Notes under the pieces: generated by a model | Told to the model about the DNA's origin: nothing | What the model saw: only the letters and a program-made list of their open reading frames with translations | Databases searched by the model: none | Program-made: the position numbers and the translations under genes | Assembly: GCF_022539315.1 (NCBI RefSeq) | Contig: NC_066315.1 | Location: 90,994,990-91,058,989 of the forward strand | DNA from: Serinus canaria | Taxonomy: Eukaryota > Chordata > Aves > Passeriformes > Fringillidae | Reading direction: 5' to 3' | DNA: 64,000 bases | Part shown: positions 48,001 to 61,112 of the stretch, piece by piece | Position numbering within the stretch: the first letter of the stretch is position 1 | How the letters are laid out: every line of letters starts with the position of its first letter

Positions 48001-51000
48001 CTGCAGGCAAGCTGGAGTTTTTCAGCCCCTGTAGGAATATCTGTCTTTGTCAAGGATTGCTTGTATGAATCAAGAGATAAATTCATCTATTCAAAAATTA
48101 GTCTTCATTACTTTATTGGTATGTAGCCTTTAGACCTAAACACATACATAAGAGATCAGTCTGTACCCTTAAAATGTAAGACTTGATTCCCCCACAGTGG
48201 AAAGCAGGAAGGTTTTTCTTTACACATTTTTTTCCATAGAGCTAAAGTCAGGCTGGACTAGGTGCATGAGTTTCTAAAAATTGGAAAGGGAAATGGGACC
48301 ATGTGTATTTCCAGGGATTCAGATCACTGTACTGGCAACTACATCTGTGAGGTTGGAGGTGGTATTAAGAGGTAGGAGGGAGGAAGAGGGAAGAAGAAGT
48401 GGAGGAACAGTTCAAGGAGCCATGCGTTTAGGTTAAGCCAGAAACAAGTGTGGATTTGGAGCATGTATGTAAATGAAGAGATTTCCAAACTTCCCCTGCT
48501 TTGTTTTTGGTTTGTTCTCAAAATGCTGGTGTCCTCTCCTGAGGTTGTATCTCTTAAATAAGCACCCTCTGGTTTTCACTACCCCAACTGCAGACACCAG
48601 ATGCTTTGCCCTGCAAGCAGGGAAAGCAAAATCCACTTTGGTGCAAAAACAACTTTTATGGAGCCACATGACTAAGTTGAGGATTAACACAAATTCCATG
48701 TCTCTAAATTAATTTTAGCTGGGAAACCTGCTGCTTCAGACACATTATAAAAAGACAAGCTGCATATCAAGTAAAACTTTACACCAATGAGTCTTATCCA
48801 TGCCTGCAAATTCTTTTGCTTTCTCAGTATTACCCTAAACCGTAGTTTAGTGGAAAACAGACATCTGTAACACAGACAACTTGATAGAATCACAGCTGGG
48901 CTGGGATTTATACTTTTCTTATCTGCTTAGCAGAGGTGGGGATAAGGAGGAGGGTGTTTGCTACCACAGCACCCACCCCGAGTGGGTCATGGTGATTGCA
49001 GATCAGCAGGGAAATACCTTTTCCAGCCTCTAGGATAAATCTCTCAGGTACCAAGTACAACTCCATACTGAAATCCTTTACAGTAACACTGCATAGAGGT
49101 TTTTCCATTTTTCTGGCCAGAAGCCTAGTGACTTGTTAGACTGAGTAGGAGAGACAGCTTCAGTCCAAAGAATGAGTGAAAACTATGCCCAGCTTTTTTG
49201 TTCTAAGTTACCACATCTCACATTAAACATCACAGCAAAGTATATGGCTCCACTTATGTTTTTTAAACATTCTCCATCATTGAAATAAAATTCTCTGCAA
49301 TAGCTTTTTTTCATTGCCAGTGAAGAGGAGGTATGCTGTGTCAGAACCACAGCAGCCATGTGCCTGGGCAATGGATAACCTGGGGAGCTGAACCAGGAAA
49401 GAGGACGTGGACCAGCCTCATACCTGTGCAGTTTGCAGTCCTTGTGAAAGCACATGTTTGCCCTGAGCACTGAGGGGACAGCACTGAGAAGTAAAGGCAG
49501 CTCCTCTCATTTCACTTTAATCCTCTCATCAGAAATTATGGACAGCCTAAATGGGGTCTGGTATTTAGAGGGGGAAATAACCAAACTCCACCACTCAGTG
49601 TTGGTGGTATTTGCTTTGTGTACAACAAGTATGTTTCAATCAGTAAATCAGTACGGTCCACTTGCAAACTAAAATTTTTTTGCAATATTGCATATTCTTA
49701 CACACGCACACATAGAAGCAAACACGCAAAACTATTAGTATGGACCTTAAAACTTCTACAAGAGAAAACAACTAACTTCAATCTGCAAAAAATACATGGT
49801 TTTAAACTGCCATTTGGTAAACCATATGGATTCAATGACAGATGGAATTTCTAATCCAGGATAATGGCTGAAACATGTGAGACAGACTTAAGTATGTATT
49901 GTGAACATTTGTTTGTTTGTATTTGGCTTTTTAAAAACACTTACATGAGTTTTCTACATTGTACTTAAAAAATGAAATCATGTGGGACTTTTTTTTCCCA
50001 AATGAAAAAAAAAGAGAACTTGGCACCAGACAGGGGCTTGTGTTCTTTTGAAAAAACATGTACATCCAATTATGTACTCACGAAAAACTGCACCTGCTAC
50101 TGAAACAAAAAAACAATTAATCTGTCAGTTCAAAGAAAATATGGTATTATTCTGATGCCTGCAGTAGCTGTGAGATGAAAGTTATCAGTTCCTTCCATTA
50201 AGAAGTTTTTGAAACTTTATTAGTCAAGAGATTCTCTTTGGGAATGAAGGCAAATATTTTGAGGAAGATAGGACTTCCTTTGGCAAGATGCTTTATATAT
50301 CCTGATTTTTTTTTTTTTCCTGGTCTCATAGCAGAAAATCAGCCAGAAAATACTTCAAAGATATTTTGGTCAAGGTCATGGCATAGTAAAAATAAGGAGG
50401 AGGAAAAAAAAAAAGAGAGAGAGAATGAGTTCCAATGCACATTTCTCTTATTACTCTTCCTTGAAATAAAGGAAAATTCACTAGCATTAGGTCTCCAGAG
50501 ACCATGTTACCATGGCTACTAAAGTACAACAGTCAAGGCCTGCAGCCATGCCTTGCTTTGAACAGATTTTCGAGTCACGCAACTTGGGTACTAAATTTCC
50601 AGGGTCAGTTGGCTCACAGTTTATCTGGAACAGCTTCATTTAATAGTGGATCACTGGGTTTTTGCATCCTATGTGGGATGGGGCCATTTTCTGGTGATCT
50701 AAGTAAGTAGCTATTTAAAAACTCTGGAAATTATATACTTGCTCATGTCTTGTGAATATTAGGAGGAAAATGCAGACAGTTAATTGTGTCTTCTGTCTTA
50801 TACTGCATTGTTTAGTGAGTCAGTATTTCTTTCCGCTGGTGTTTTTAGGACTCATAGTTGCCCTTCTCAAAAATCCCTCTGAACCCCTGAGATTCTCTTT
50901 ATATACCAAAAAAAAAAAAAAAAAAAATTAGCTCTTGCAAAACCCTGAAGTAAAAAACAGCATAAAAGACTATTCAGAAATACCATATCTGGTGACATCA

Positions 51001-54000
51001 GAATATGGCCTTTGGTCAACAAATACGGTATCTCTTAGCCCTCTGGACTATCTATCTACAAAGCAACTTCAAAAGGAGTATTTCTGTGAGTAAGCACTAT
51101 ATCGTGCAAAGGAGAGTGGCAGAATTGTTTTAGCATTCAGTTTTGATCAAGGGTTTGCGTGTACAGATTAAATTTCAGGCAAAAGAAACAAAACAGAAGA
51201 CAAATTTCCATCGTTTGAGCCAGCTAAGGAAGTAGTAGCTGAAGTCTACAGACATGGAATTGTATGGGAAGCCTTTCAGAGACAAAGTGCTCAATCTGAT
51301 AAACTGGTTTTCATAGACAGCAAAAATTTTTATTTTCAAATCCAAAGAAATATGTATATATTGACCACCATGCCCCTTTCACTCCTCCTGTCACCCCAAA
51401 TAGAACAAAGTTAATGTGTCCTTGACCCTGGATATCACTTCAGGCTTCTTTCAGTATGGAAATTCAGCATCTACTGCTGCACTACCATGGTCAATATTTT
51501 CAGCAATCATTCACAATGCCAAACAGATTTGAGCCCTGGCCCTCCCATTTACAGTCAGAGGGAACAGCTCGGCCATCTGAAAGGCACAAATGATTGTGAA
51601 TCATTCAGCTGGTGAAATTTCCCATTATTCCACTTTTCAATATCCCATCACTTCCATGAAGGAGCTAGGGAAACCTTGGAGATGCTTGTTTATGTACGTG
51701 TCTTCAGGCTAGCAAGGGAGCTGGAGCGCTGGGGCTCGTCAAGAGGCAGCGGTGGAAAGCGGCCTCCTGGAAATCAGCTAGGAAAATGTAACTCACTGGG
51801 CTCCGGTAATTGTGAGCTATAAACTTTCAAGAAAACATAGTAGTTCCCTGGAGGGTGAGATTGCAATGTGTGCACACATGTAAACACATCTTAAACCATG
51901 GTGATGTTTTTTTATATGCTTGATATGTAATAAGTATTGGACACAACCAAGAACAACTTTGCCTTTGAAGTTGTTTTGAATGCATGATGCAAAACTGTAA
52001 ATGCAGTTTTTCTTCCATTATACGTTCCTTCCAAACTAAGCTTTTGTAACAAAGCTTGCTTAGTCTGTGTCGAGTCCTTGGGATAGGGCCTCTCTTTGTT
52101 AACATGAATTTCTGGTCTCCAATGAACCTGGCGCCTCAAAACCAACTACTCTGCCCAAGATGGGGCTAGGAAACGAGGGCTGAAGCATCAGCTGACTTTG
52201 TTTGTGTAGAAAGTTGGGGTGGTGCACGCAAGAAAGAGATGCACCCCCAATAAATCTTGTTTTTTTCACAAGTACTAGTCACTGGAAAAGAGAATACAGA
52301 CCATGCTTCCAGAGAGGAGCAGCGCTGATGACTACTAGCTTAAAGACAGGTTAGGGAAGGTTTTGTTGATGCAAAAGTGAATTCATGGGTGACACTGAGC
52401 ACCTCAGTACAAATCTGTTATATGGCAAGCTTTACCATTTAGGATTTCATGTGGGAAGCAAGAATATGAATGCTACCTGAGGTTAATGGATGGTATACAA
52501 GTACTGAAGTCTACTTAAAATAAAATAAAGAAGAATATTTAAATTATTAATTCTAAAATTGTTGTGGCACAGCACATTTTTTTATTAATACATAGCTAGA
52601 GGTATGATGTTTGCTAGATAGTTAGTGAGTATGTGGATGAGTAACATGTCATTTACCTTAGTAATTATCATGAAAGGATACTAAATTACAACATAATCAT
52701 TATATCCATTTCTTTAGCCTCCTCATTAATCATGATGTTGAATTTAAAATTGTGCTCTTCTAGTAATGGAACCCTCCTGTCAATGCTCTTTCACAAATAC
52801 TATGCCCTGGACTACACTTGGAAATAGAAACCATCTTTATATTGATTCATGCAGTTTCTCATTTCACTTCCTCAAAAGCAGATGTTGTATTCACAGATGG
52901 AAGCAAAGCTGGGGCAATATCATATCTTCAGTGCAAGTTCAGCTCTTCGTCCTTTCTGAATTCTGCAGCTGCTCTGGGCTTTTCAGTCTTCTCTTCAACA
53001 ATTTCAATATAGAAAATGCAAGCCTGATTAATTCCATTTGAGAAGACTCAAAATGAAGCATTAATTGCTCACTACTCTGCACTTGTAATAACAAATTTAG
53101 TTAGGTAGACTTTGAAATAACAAATGTAGTAAGATTAGGCATTATCTTTCACAGAAACAAGTTACTGAAAAGAGTCTCAAATAATATTTATCCAACATGT
53201 TGGACAATTAGACATATGTAAGTACCAAATGTCTGGATTTTTTTTTTCAGTGTTATTTACATGTAAGTGCATCAAGTCCTGAATAGAGGAAGCCGTCATA
53301 ATATTCCATCCACAGCTGACTTTTATTTGTACTTGCAAACTGTTAATGAGGATGAATGGCAGACATCTCTTTCTGCAAGGAATCAAAACCCAAAAGAGAC
53401 AATGTTGCAGTCTATATACTGAAAACAGAATGTTATGTCCTAATTTCACAGCACTCTTTTTCTGTGTGTTTAGCGCTATATATCACATTTTCAAAAATGA
53501 AACTATTTCAGGGGATGGGGAGAAGAGCGAAACAGTCTGTATTTCACATACTGTTTGATAATGTATGCTAAACCAGCCTTTTAAAACAGGATTTCAGGTC
53601 AGTAGAATTTCCAGGGAGGATGGAATCCCTGAAATTGTCTCTGGGAACAGTTTTACTTTGCAGGTTATCCTCTTATGCATGTTTTGTATGCTGTAAGTGT
53701 CCTGCATCAAACACACCCTATCCCGTTCTGACAGCAGGGCTGAATCCTGCTATAAAGGCATTGTGCTGACCCAGAGAGGCAGGCAATACTTTCTCTAATC
53801 GAGATATCAAGTGGATCTTATGGAGAGGGATAAGGATAGAAAGTCAAAGACAACTCCTCTAACCAGCAGCAACGACTGCAAATCTTAGGCTGCATTATAG
53901 ACTAAAATCCTTCCTCAAGTCTTTTCTGCAAGCCCCTGCTTTGGTTTGAGCATTTAAGTTTCATCAACTAAGGCAGACAAAAAGTCGAAGTGGAATGTAT

Positions 54001-57000
54001 TTGATATATCTAGCAAAATATGTCGGGCTTTTTTCAAAACCTCCAAAGCAAAATCACTGCAAGTTTGCAAAAGCTCTCAAGGCTGGACACAGTCTAGCCT
54101 AGACCTGCTTTCCTGCCAGTCACTTCATCTTGTAGAGAAGATTGCAAGGCTTCAGCTCATGAGCTTTTCTGAATTGAGCATGAGGAATATACTGAGAGAA
54201 AGTGTCATCTGAATACAGTGTAAGCTGCTCATTCATAATTTCACTTCAACCAATTGAAGACAAGTTCAACAATGTAGGATTGCAATTATTTAAAGTGTAT
54301 GTCTGTTTCTTCTATGTTTTGGGGTTTTTTTTTTTTTGCAATACATGACTATGCCATCTTCAAAAACGCTTCCTGAATAGCAAATGCAGAAATTGGTATG
54401 AAATTATCAGTGTGCTATGAATGCCTTTGCTGCCTGAATGCAAGAAGTCAGTTCTAGTGGCAGATTAAGTCCTGGTGCATCTGTACAATGCAGGGCTCAG
54501 ATACAGATACCAAACCTATTGACTGGTGGAAATAGTTGTCAAGGATTAGCTCTGAAGTCAGTGAGAGGAAAAAAAAAATCTAAGAGAGCTGAAATGGGAG
54601 AATATGTTTTGTTGAGGAGGAAGTTATGTGGCCACTGGCCTGTGTCCAAGAGGCACCGAAATAGCCTGAGCAGAAACAGAGGAAGCGGCTGTGAAAAGTG
54701 AGCTCGGGTGGAGTTGGCTGTGATGAACAGTCTGGAGACAGCAAGAGCAGCCTCAGATCCAGAGCTGCATCTGTGCCCAAAGCTTATTGACTCTTCACCT
54801 TAACGCTATGGATGGACAGCTGCTCTGCTCTCTGGTACAGTTTCTCAGCCAGCCCTCCTCATATGACAGCAGGTTTGCCTGTCTCCTGACAAATGGAAGA
54901 CAATTTTCCTGATGCCAGCCCCACCCAGAGGATGATCACTTCTCTCCTCACCACACACCTGCACTGACTGCCTGCTCCTCCTGCTCTGTCATACTGAACA
55001 TGGGCTGCCTGTCCTGATTTTCCAATCCACTCCCTGCTTGCTCCCTCTCAATTGTCATCTGTAATTTTGTGTTGCAGAAGATAAATACTAACTCACATCA
55101 GCCCAACCTGCCACGAAATCTGAAAAGAAGGACTTACTGGCATTTTCCCATTTGCAAAAAGGCTCCACAACAAGCCTCTACAGAAGTACCTATTTTTCCT
55201 CTTCAAATCCCTCCATAAATCTCTTGTAAAAGTCCTGGCAAGAGTCAAGCTTCTCAGACATTATGTGTGCTGGCAATTGTGGTTACCATTTTGTTCATTA
55301 TTTCCACACAATTTTGCCCATCCAAATCCATCTTCTATCACTTTTCTCATAGTTAGGCCGAACATCTGAAGGGAGGGGATAACACGACCTTGTTTTTCTC
55401 TGTCCCCCTCTCAAGTTGGATGAGAGTTGCCACCTCCTGTATTTCAGAAACCTCAGCACTGTGGCAGCATCATGATTTTTGCACTCATAACAGTAGCACT
55501 AAGGACTGGAGGAGAGAGCAAATGGAATTTAGCCGTCATGGCTTTTCTATCCAGATTTGTTAGAGAAGAAGGGAAAAAAAAAAAGAAGAAAGGAATAAGC
55601 GAGAACATTAGTTATTTGTCTAAAGGGCAAGAGAAAGGATGTTTTTTGCACAGAGCTGTGGCCATGCCAAATTTGAAGTCTGGATTTTAGAAATATGCCT
55701 ATTTGAAAAGAAAGAAATAAAAGGGACCAGGGCCTCTGAAGTGTTCCTTTGTGTTTTGCCCACGCCTGGCAAGACGAAAGTGAATGTACGCATGTGATAA
55801 AACAGCACTCCTAACCCCATTCATGGTTTATTTTAATGGATCAATTCCCTGTAAATCATCCCAAGTGACTAACATCAGCTTAAATCATGTCATCTAAATT
55901 ACTGGGAGAAGGTTCATGTTTGAAAACAAAGGAAAGCAAAAGCGTTGTTTGGGTAACTTCAAAAAGTTGTATTAACTGAAAAAAAAAATCCTGTTTTGAT
56001 GGTCTAGTTTTAAACAAGTTAGATTAAGAAAATTAGGCGGTGTATCAAAATCTATCAGGATTTAGTTTGGAAGAACTGTGCTGAGAGAGTGTCAGCACTA
56101 TGGGAAGCTGAAGAGGTGTTCCAGACCAGTTTTTGATTCCTGAAATTTGTGCCATGGTCATAGATCCATATAACCTCCATGCACTTTGTTGGACTTGCAA
56201 TTTGCCTTTTCAAGTTTAAATTTAAAAATAACAGGAAGAGGAAAAAATCTCTTGCTCTCAGACTGAAATTCAAACTGGAGAACCTTTTTCAAGAGCATAG
56301 TTTTATCAAGAACTGATTGCATAAATCAGTTTGGAAGGAGGAAGTGGAATTACACTAACAAGTTTAAAAATGACAGGAAACCAAGAGGGAAAAGGGTTTC
56401 CTATGTTATTTCCTTATGCAGAGTGAAGAATAGCACCAATAGGATGTTTTCTAATGTATCATTTTCCAACTCCCTCGGAATGAAACTTGAACTCTAGTTC
56501 AAGCTGTTAGCAGAGGCCACTGGGAGATGCATTTCAGTGCCAAAATTTGCACATCCACCTCTCCAAAGTAACTCCCAGAAAGATTATTATTTCCATCCAT
56601 TTCTAAGGTAGCAACATAATGTTAAATAATAAGCTTTAAACTGACATTGTGTCAAATTCTAAATCATTTGCTTGCATTAGAACTTTGACTTTCATTGGTT
56701 TTCATTAAGATGACCTGGGGTCTATTTGGTATTAAAGCTGTCAAAAAAATGCCCTCATTGACTTTGGTGGGAGCTACCCAGTTAGAACCAGAATTTCCAA
56801 ACCTGTGATATGGAATTAAGAAATAATCTATAAAGGATTTGTCTGGGTGAAAAAGTGTCTGTTCTGTGTGCTACAGGACCTACATCTGATTGTGCTGTAG
56901 CTTTGCACCAGCAGCTAATACCAAGAACAAATGCTGCTGGTTCAGAAGCTAAATAACCTGAAGTGTCTCACTAGTTTTGCTACTAACAACTCAAAGCAAC

Positions 57001-60000
57001 AAAATTTGTCTGCATGCTTTGGTAAAACAAAACATGGAAGCTCAGGTTGAAAAACCCAACTTTATATGTTTAAGTAACTAATGTAATGAAGCTAGGATTA
57101 TTAAAATCAATGGAGAATTTTAGTGGTTGCACCACCAAACCTAGCTTTTGTGGTTTTTAAGGTGTTAGGAATGATTTATTTTTTAAGTAAATGATCATAT
57201 GGCTATGATTTTAAGATATTTAAGATGCCAGGCACCTCAAATTATCTGTCAAAAATTTAATTAAATAGTAAGCTTCTCCAGATTCCTCTGTAGAACCTTC
57301 CTGCCCTCAAAGAGGCCAACACTCCCATCAAACCTTATGTCTTGTGAGACTGATCCTCTTATCCAGGTCCTTGATAAAGGTATTACAGAATGTACAGTGT
57401 CACTGAATAAGAAGTACCAGGACAGTCTTATGACTGGCATCTCCAATGAAGCCATAAAGAAAAACATGAGACAAAACCACAGGAATGTGATTTTTGTGCC
57501 CTGAAGCCTTACGAGTAGAAGACTCATGGAAATCTGACCCTGAACTGTACAAAAGTGTGGCTTGGAGCAACCTGAAAAGCAACATGGATCTTCTCTGAAA
57601 GAGTCTGAGCTGCCAGTGAGCATGGAAATGACAAAAAAAGCTGCGTCTGGCCTTTATCAATATTCATCAGTGAGAAGGGAGTGTGATAGAACCAGGCAGC
57701 CTTACTCCACTGGCATCTGTTCAGGAGCCGCCTGTATTGTCCATATTTCTTCATATTTATTGTGGTATTTTGTTTATAAAACGCTATTTTCACACCTGAA
57801 AAGAATTATGTCCAATACATCTGGGGACAGAGATGCCACGAACCCTATGCTTCAGCCTCCGAGAGCATAATAGAAGACCAACAAACATAAAGAAGCAGAG
57901 AAGAAAGTCCATGAAGGCACCTCCTTAGTAGCAAAGAGACAGAAATTTGAACAACAGTTATTTGTCCATGACAAGCAGAAAAGCTGCAGGAGCAACTGTG
58001 AAGTGGCCAATAAAGCTCAAGTGACAATTTTAGCAGGGTGCTGCTTAGTGCACAAGTGCTGGTTACCCAAGGAGCAGTGTTGGAGGTGATGATGGGGTGA
58101 TGCTTGATTACATGTCATTAAGTAAGCAAGTCCATATAGAGCCTCCCCCTTAACAGCAGGCATTTAATTTTTCCAGGGATCAGTGAATGTGTAACACATG
58201 ACAGTTACACAGCCTTTTGGGATGGGCAATTACCTCCACCATAGTGCAGACTCTGAGTCTGGGCTTAAGATTACGAGCGCAGCATAGCTGGGGGGAAGAG
58301 GAGGAGGTGGCTAACAGCCATGAGATGAATCCTGCAATCAAGGCTATTGCCTAGATACCCACCAGTGATTCATTATTTTTCCAAGTCACCATTTTATTGT
58401 GTTTCTCCACCCCATCACCCCATAAACTCTATCTGGATTTGTTGACTGCCAATACAACTTATTTTCCCCTTTTTCTGGTTATGGGTTTGGCCCAGTGTTC
58501 CTTAAGTATCCAGTAACAGGCTTCAGAAACTGAATGCGCCCCTTTTCTGCCAGAAGGCTTGGGGCACAGGGGTTGCAAAACCACCTGTATTGGAAAATAT
58601 TTTGAAAGTGTTAAGTTAAAAATCATTACTGCAGTCAAACTGTTGGAATGCGAAAGCTCAAAGGACTGTAAAGACTGCAAGAATGGGATATATTAAAAAA
58701 AAATCTTAATATAATTACACTTTGGTTCTTAGAGACTTGTCTGTCTTCCCTTCAAAGAGAAACAAAGATGGCAAGCAAAGTCTCTAATCCAGAAGAAATT
58801 ATCTTAAAGCACCAAAAGAAATTATTTGTTCAGATACCTGCTGTGCATCACTAAAAAGTCTTTGATAAACTGGTATCATTGTTTATTCTGTTATTACTGA
58901 TGAAAGCTATTTGATTATAGCTGTAAAAAATCTCCATAAAATCTCAAATAAAAAACACATGTTGTGGCAGAAGCCTTTAGAAATAAAAAACATTTTAAAC
59001 ATATTTTGAAGACAGCCTAATTCCATTGTTTTCTTTCAAGTTGAAAGGGGAAATACTGCATTGTTCCAAGACTCAAGAGTCCCAGATACACTATTTACCA
59101 GCAATTAGGTTCTTGTTATCCCATATTTCTCTCCATACATAATGCAGAGTGACTATACCCACTAGGAAAAAAATAAAAGCAATTATTCTTGATTTTCCAT
59201 TAACATTGCACTCAGGAACAGTATTATTCACATATATTTTGGTGATTCAGATTATTCTGGTTTATATTACATAAAGCAGAGGTTGCACAGTGCAAGGTGT
59301 TGTCATGACATGGAAAGTGGCTTTCGACAGCTGAAAAATATCTTTTGAGAGCAAATAAAGTGGTCAGATTCACAAGTCAATATACAAAGAACAGCAACCA
59401 CAGTTTGCTTCTTCTTGGAGGAAGTCAGAAATGTGATATTTAGTTCAAATCCCACAGTTCCTAATAATCAACATGGTGAATTTGGTTGAACAACATAAAA
59501 ACCCGCTTTTCTTCATGTGCCATAACCACTGAATGAGGATCTGAGCCAAACCCAGTCCTCAGAGAACATTCCTGACAAGCCCTAAGGAAAACTCACCCTC
59601 TTATTCTAGGTCAGTTGTGCCCATAAATGAAGCCTGGCAAGTACATTCAAATTAACATGCAGTTAATAATCCAGTTAATGATCCACTTTAAGTATGATCC
59701 AGGATAAAATATCTCCCCTGTATTCAGAGGGAATGTGACTCCTGCATACCCTGCAGTAAGCAGAGCATATTTAGCAATAGCAGTCTCTCATAACCTGCCT
59801 CAAATTGTGTGCCAGTGTTCTCTCCATCTACTCACAGCAGTCAGCCTACTGTTTGAGGATGCTCAATGTTTATAACTTGTGGGCATGTCATGTACACACA
59901 ACAAAACATAGACTAGATATAGGAGACCCTCGTTAAAATTGATATACTCACCATAATTATCACTTATTGTACCCCCGTATTCCCTATTTATTGAGAATGG

Positions 60001-61112
60001 AAATGGCTGCAAAATAGCACCTGACAGCCAAACATCTTGTTTTGGCAGTAGCAGTAACTAATCAGATGCCTCTGTGTTACTTGCTTTGAAATCTAAATTT
60101 AAAATCTTCTGAAATACTTAGAGGAAGGAAAGCAGGTTGCCAGTTTCCATTCCATAGACTTGAGTAACTTATGGTATTTGATCTCATACTAAAATGTGTT
60201 TTAATTTAATAGTATTCAGTAATTGTTTGCTGGAGGCTACTATTTAATTTACATTTACTTGCATCTCAGGGCTGTCATTAAAACACAATTTTTATACCAT
60301 GAGTATTATCCTATCTGGAACAACTGTAATATTAATCACAACATATGTAATCTTAATCACATAGGAATTTCCAAGGACCTCAGTGTAAAAAGGCATTATT
60401 ACATCATGTGTTTGAAACGCAGATGTATCTGGGATGGACTGCTGGGCTCTAGCTGGTTTAGTAGTTCACAGCAGCATTAATTTTTCCTCAAAATTAATGG
60501 ATCCAATTCTCAGTAATAGCATGGCCCCTTTATGCTTCTCTGCCAATATAAAGTCAGCCTAAAGGGGATAAAAATACATAGAAGGGATAACTTTTGCTGA
60601 CATGGTGTGTGTGCAGAACACAGAGCTGAGGAAGTAGAATAAACTAAAATATCCTAGAATATTCTCCGTTCAGATGAGAAACCAGGAAAGCTCATGTTGA
60701 CATCCTCAAAATATGGGCCAAGTAAAATAAACCTAAAAGTGAAAAAGGACTGTGAACTGTCCTGCTGGGGTGCACTGGTAATTTCAAGGATGCAAGCAAG
60801 GGTGCAAGATGTAATTTCTGAAATGGACACTGACTGTGACTGTCACGACCGCCAGTCTTGCTTTTGAAAGAAATGTTCACGAGCGTGGCCCTTGAAAGAC
60901 TCTCACCAAGATGGACTGTTTGCTCAAAGCTGCCACAAATCATCAGCCCAAATATATCATCAAACTGAATAAATTACATCCAGAAAAAAAAACCAGTATT
61001 TTTTCACTCACTTCTAGTAGAAGTCCACCTTCTTGTACAGCAGTCTTGTTAGATATATTGTCTTCTTTTATCGTTTGGCCAGCTTGCTTCTTAAAGTGCT
61101 TTTCTTGAATGG
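34940..61112 (-). CDS. AHRR: Aryl hydrocarbon receptor repressor (N-terminal exons outside window)
   Basis: AHRR is a nuclear bHLH-PAS protein that competes with the AhR for ARNT and for xenobiotic response elements, giving feedback repression of the dioxin-response pathway. Eight exons, 61112-61012, 46112-46023, 44755-44626, 43191-43058, 41678-41476, 39796-39678, 38740-38599 and 36059-34940, join in phase to about 678 residues. Identity rests on near-exact matches to family segments: [51 protein letters not shown], the tail motifs LKTEPD and IKREPLDSP, and the end CTFL-Gln. The bHLH exon was not found up to 64000, so it lies upstream. AHR itself is excluded: no Gln-rich activation domain, and the C-terminus is AHRR-like. 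A PAS-B-like segment is retained (exons at 41678-38599), unlike the degenerate human counterpart. Confidence 0.96.
36060..38598 (-). other. AHRR: AHRR last intron
   Basis: AT-rich, no exon or named repeat recognised. A short direct duplication (CTGTGAGATTAGTT) lies near 38085-38114. Confidence 0.55.
38599..38740 (-). CDS. AHRR: AHRR exon, PAS-B-like second part
   Basis: The 142 bp encode (A)[18 protein letters not shown] and then [20 protein letters not shown]. It resembles the AHR PAS-B end with its W-x-WVQ-N-A-x-L-x-Y core. Acceptor AATTATATAG, donor GTAAGT. In human AHRR this part is present but scrambled. Confidence 0.92.
39678..39796 (-). CDS. AHRR: AHRR exon, PAS-B-like first part
   Basis: The 119 bp encode [20 protein letters not shown] and end [10 protein letters not shown] plus one base. 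Acceptor CCCCTCTACAG, donor GTACTG. Human AHRR has SLCESELHGKPN at the start of this exon. It lines up with the AHR PAS-B stretch around GYTEVELC and IHAADML. Confidence 0.9.
41476..41678 (-). CDS. AHRR: AHRR exon, PAS-A/PAS-B linker
   Basis: The 203 bp encode [17 protein letters not shown], then [17 protein letters not shown] and RAKHKADD followed by five Ala encoded by a GCA run. Acceptor AACCCCAG, donor GTATTT. The intron side of the acceptor carries a (GTTT)n repeat. Aligns with human [15 protein letters not shown]. Confidence 0.96.
41687..41731. repeat. (AAAC)n microsatellite next to an AHRR splice acceptor
   Basis: About eleven AAAC units; in the AHRR direction this is (GTTT)n, ending a few bases before the acceptor of the 41678-41476 exon. 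Confidence 0.93.
43058..43191 (-). CDS. AHRR: AHRR exon, PAS-A end
   Basis: The 134 bp encode (G)[17 protein letters not shown] and then [20 protein letters not shown] with GFL. Acceptor TGTTCCTAG, donor GTAAGT. The Cys-rich [12 protein letters not shown] segment is diagnostic for AHRR/AHR. Confidence 0.97.
44626..44755 (-). CDS. AHRR: AHRR exon, PAS-A core
   Basis: The 130 bp encode [20 protein letters not shown], then [12 protein letters not shown] and SET plus one base. Acceptor TTGTTTCAG, donor GTGGGA. It is the most conserved block of the family. Confidence 0.97.
45000..45656 (+). mobile_element. CR1 LINE fragment with 3' end, AHRR intron
   Basis: CR1 sense landmarks occur in order: GAGAGCTGGAGCACATCCAG near 45269, GAAGGGAAAACCACACAAGG near 45320, CTTGGTGGCCAAACACTGGA near 45484, and the 3' end GTGACCTCCAGAGGTCCTTT then GTGGTTCTGTTATTCTGTGA. 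It is 5'-truncated and antisense to AHRR, between the 46112-46023 and 44755-44626 exons. Confidence 0.88.
46023..46112 (-). CDS. AHRR: AHRR exon, PAS-A start
   Basis: The 90 bp, phase 0 at both ends, encode [20 protein letters not shown] and then [10 protein letters not shown], nearly identical to the human PAS-A segment. Acceptor CTTTTTCAG, donor GTAAAT. Confidence 0.96.
46113..61011 (-). other. AHRR: 14.9-kb AHRR intron
   Basis: The largest intron in view, AT-rich. It carries XRE-core TTGCGTG motifs at 49723-49729 (minus), 51155-51161 (plus) and 52225-52231 (minus), and a possible retroviral RNase H remnant at about 52740-53130. No further AHRR exon was recognised. Confidence 0.65.
52740..53130 (+). 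pseudogene. Possible endogenous-retrovirus pol remnant (RNase H-like)
   Basis: One plus-strand frame (52818-53012) contains [20 protein letters not shown], resembling the start of a retroviral RNase H domain with its catalytic-Asp VFTDGS motif. After that the frame degrades, with a stop at 53010-53012 and likely frame changes. No LTR pair, gag or env was seen. It sits inside an AHRR intron on the opposite strand, a dead fragment at best. Confidence 0.4.
61012..61112 (-). CDS. AHRR: AHRR exon between bHLH and PAS-A
   Basis: Acceptor GCCAACAG... style site GGCTGTTGG (reverse) and donor GTGAGT bracket 101 bp encoding (A)[18 protein letters not shown] and ending VQEGGLLLE. Human AHRR has VVQEQ...EGRLLLE at the same place, immediately before SLNGFAL. 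The phase (two bases in, 0 out) joins the next exon. Confidence 0.88.

Noticed and set aside
57261..57870. Overlapping frames of 86-120 residues on both strands
   Set aside because: No domain, no splice logic and no family resemblance. Possibly a worn repeat, but I could not place it in a family.
34940..61112. Assignment to AHR rather than AHRR
   Set aside because: The tail lacks a Gln-rich activation domain and ends in AHRR-specific IKREPLDSP and CTFL motifs. The PAS exons match AHRR better.
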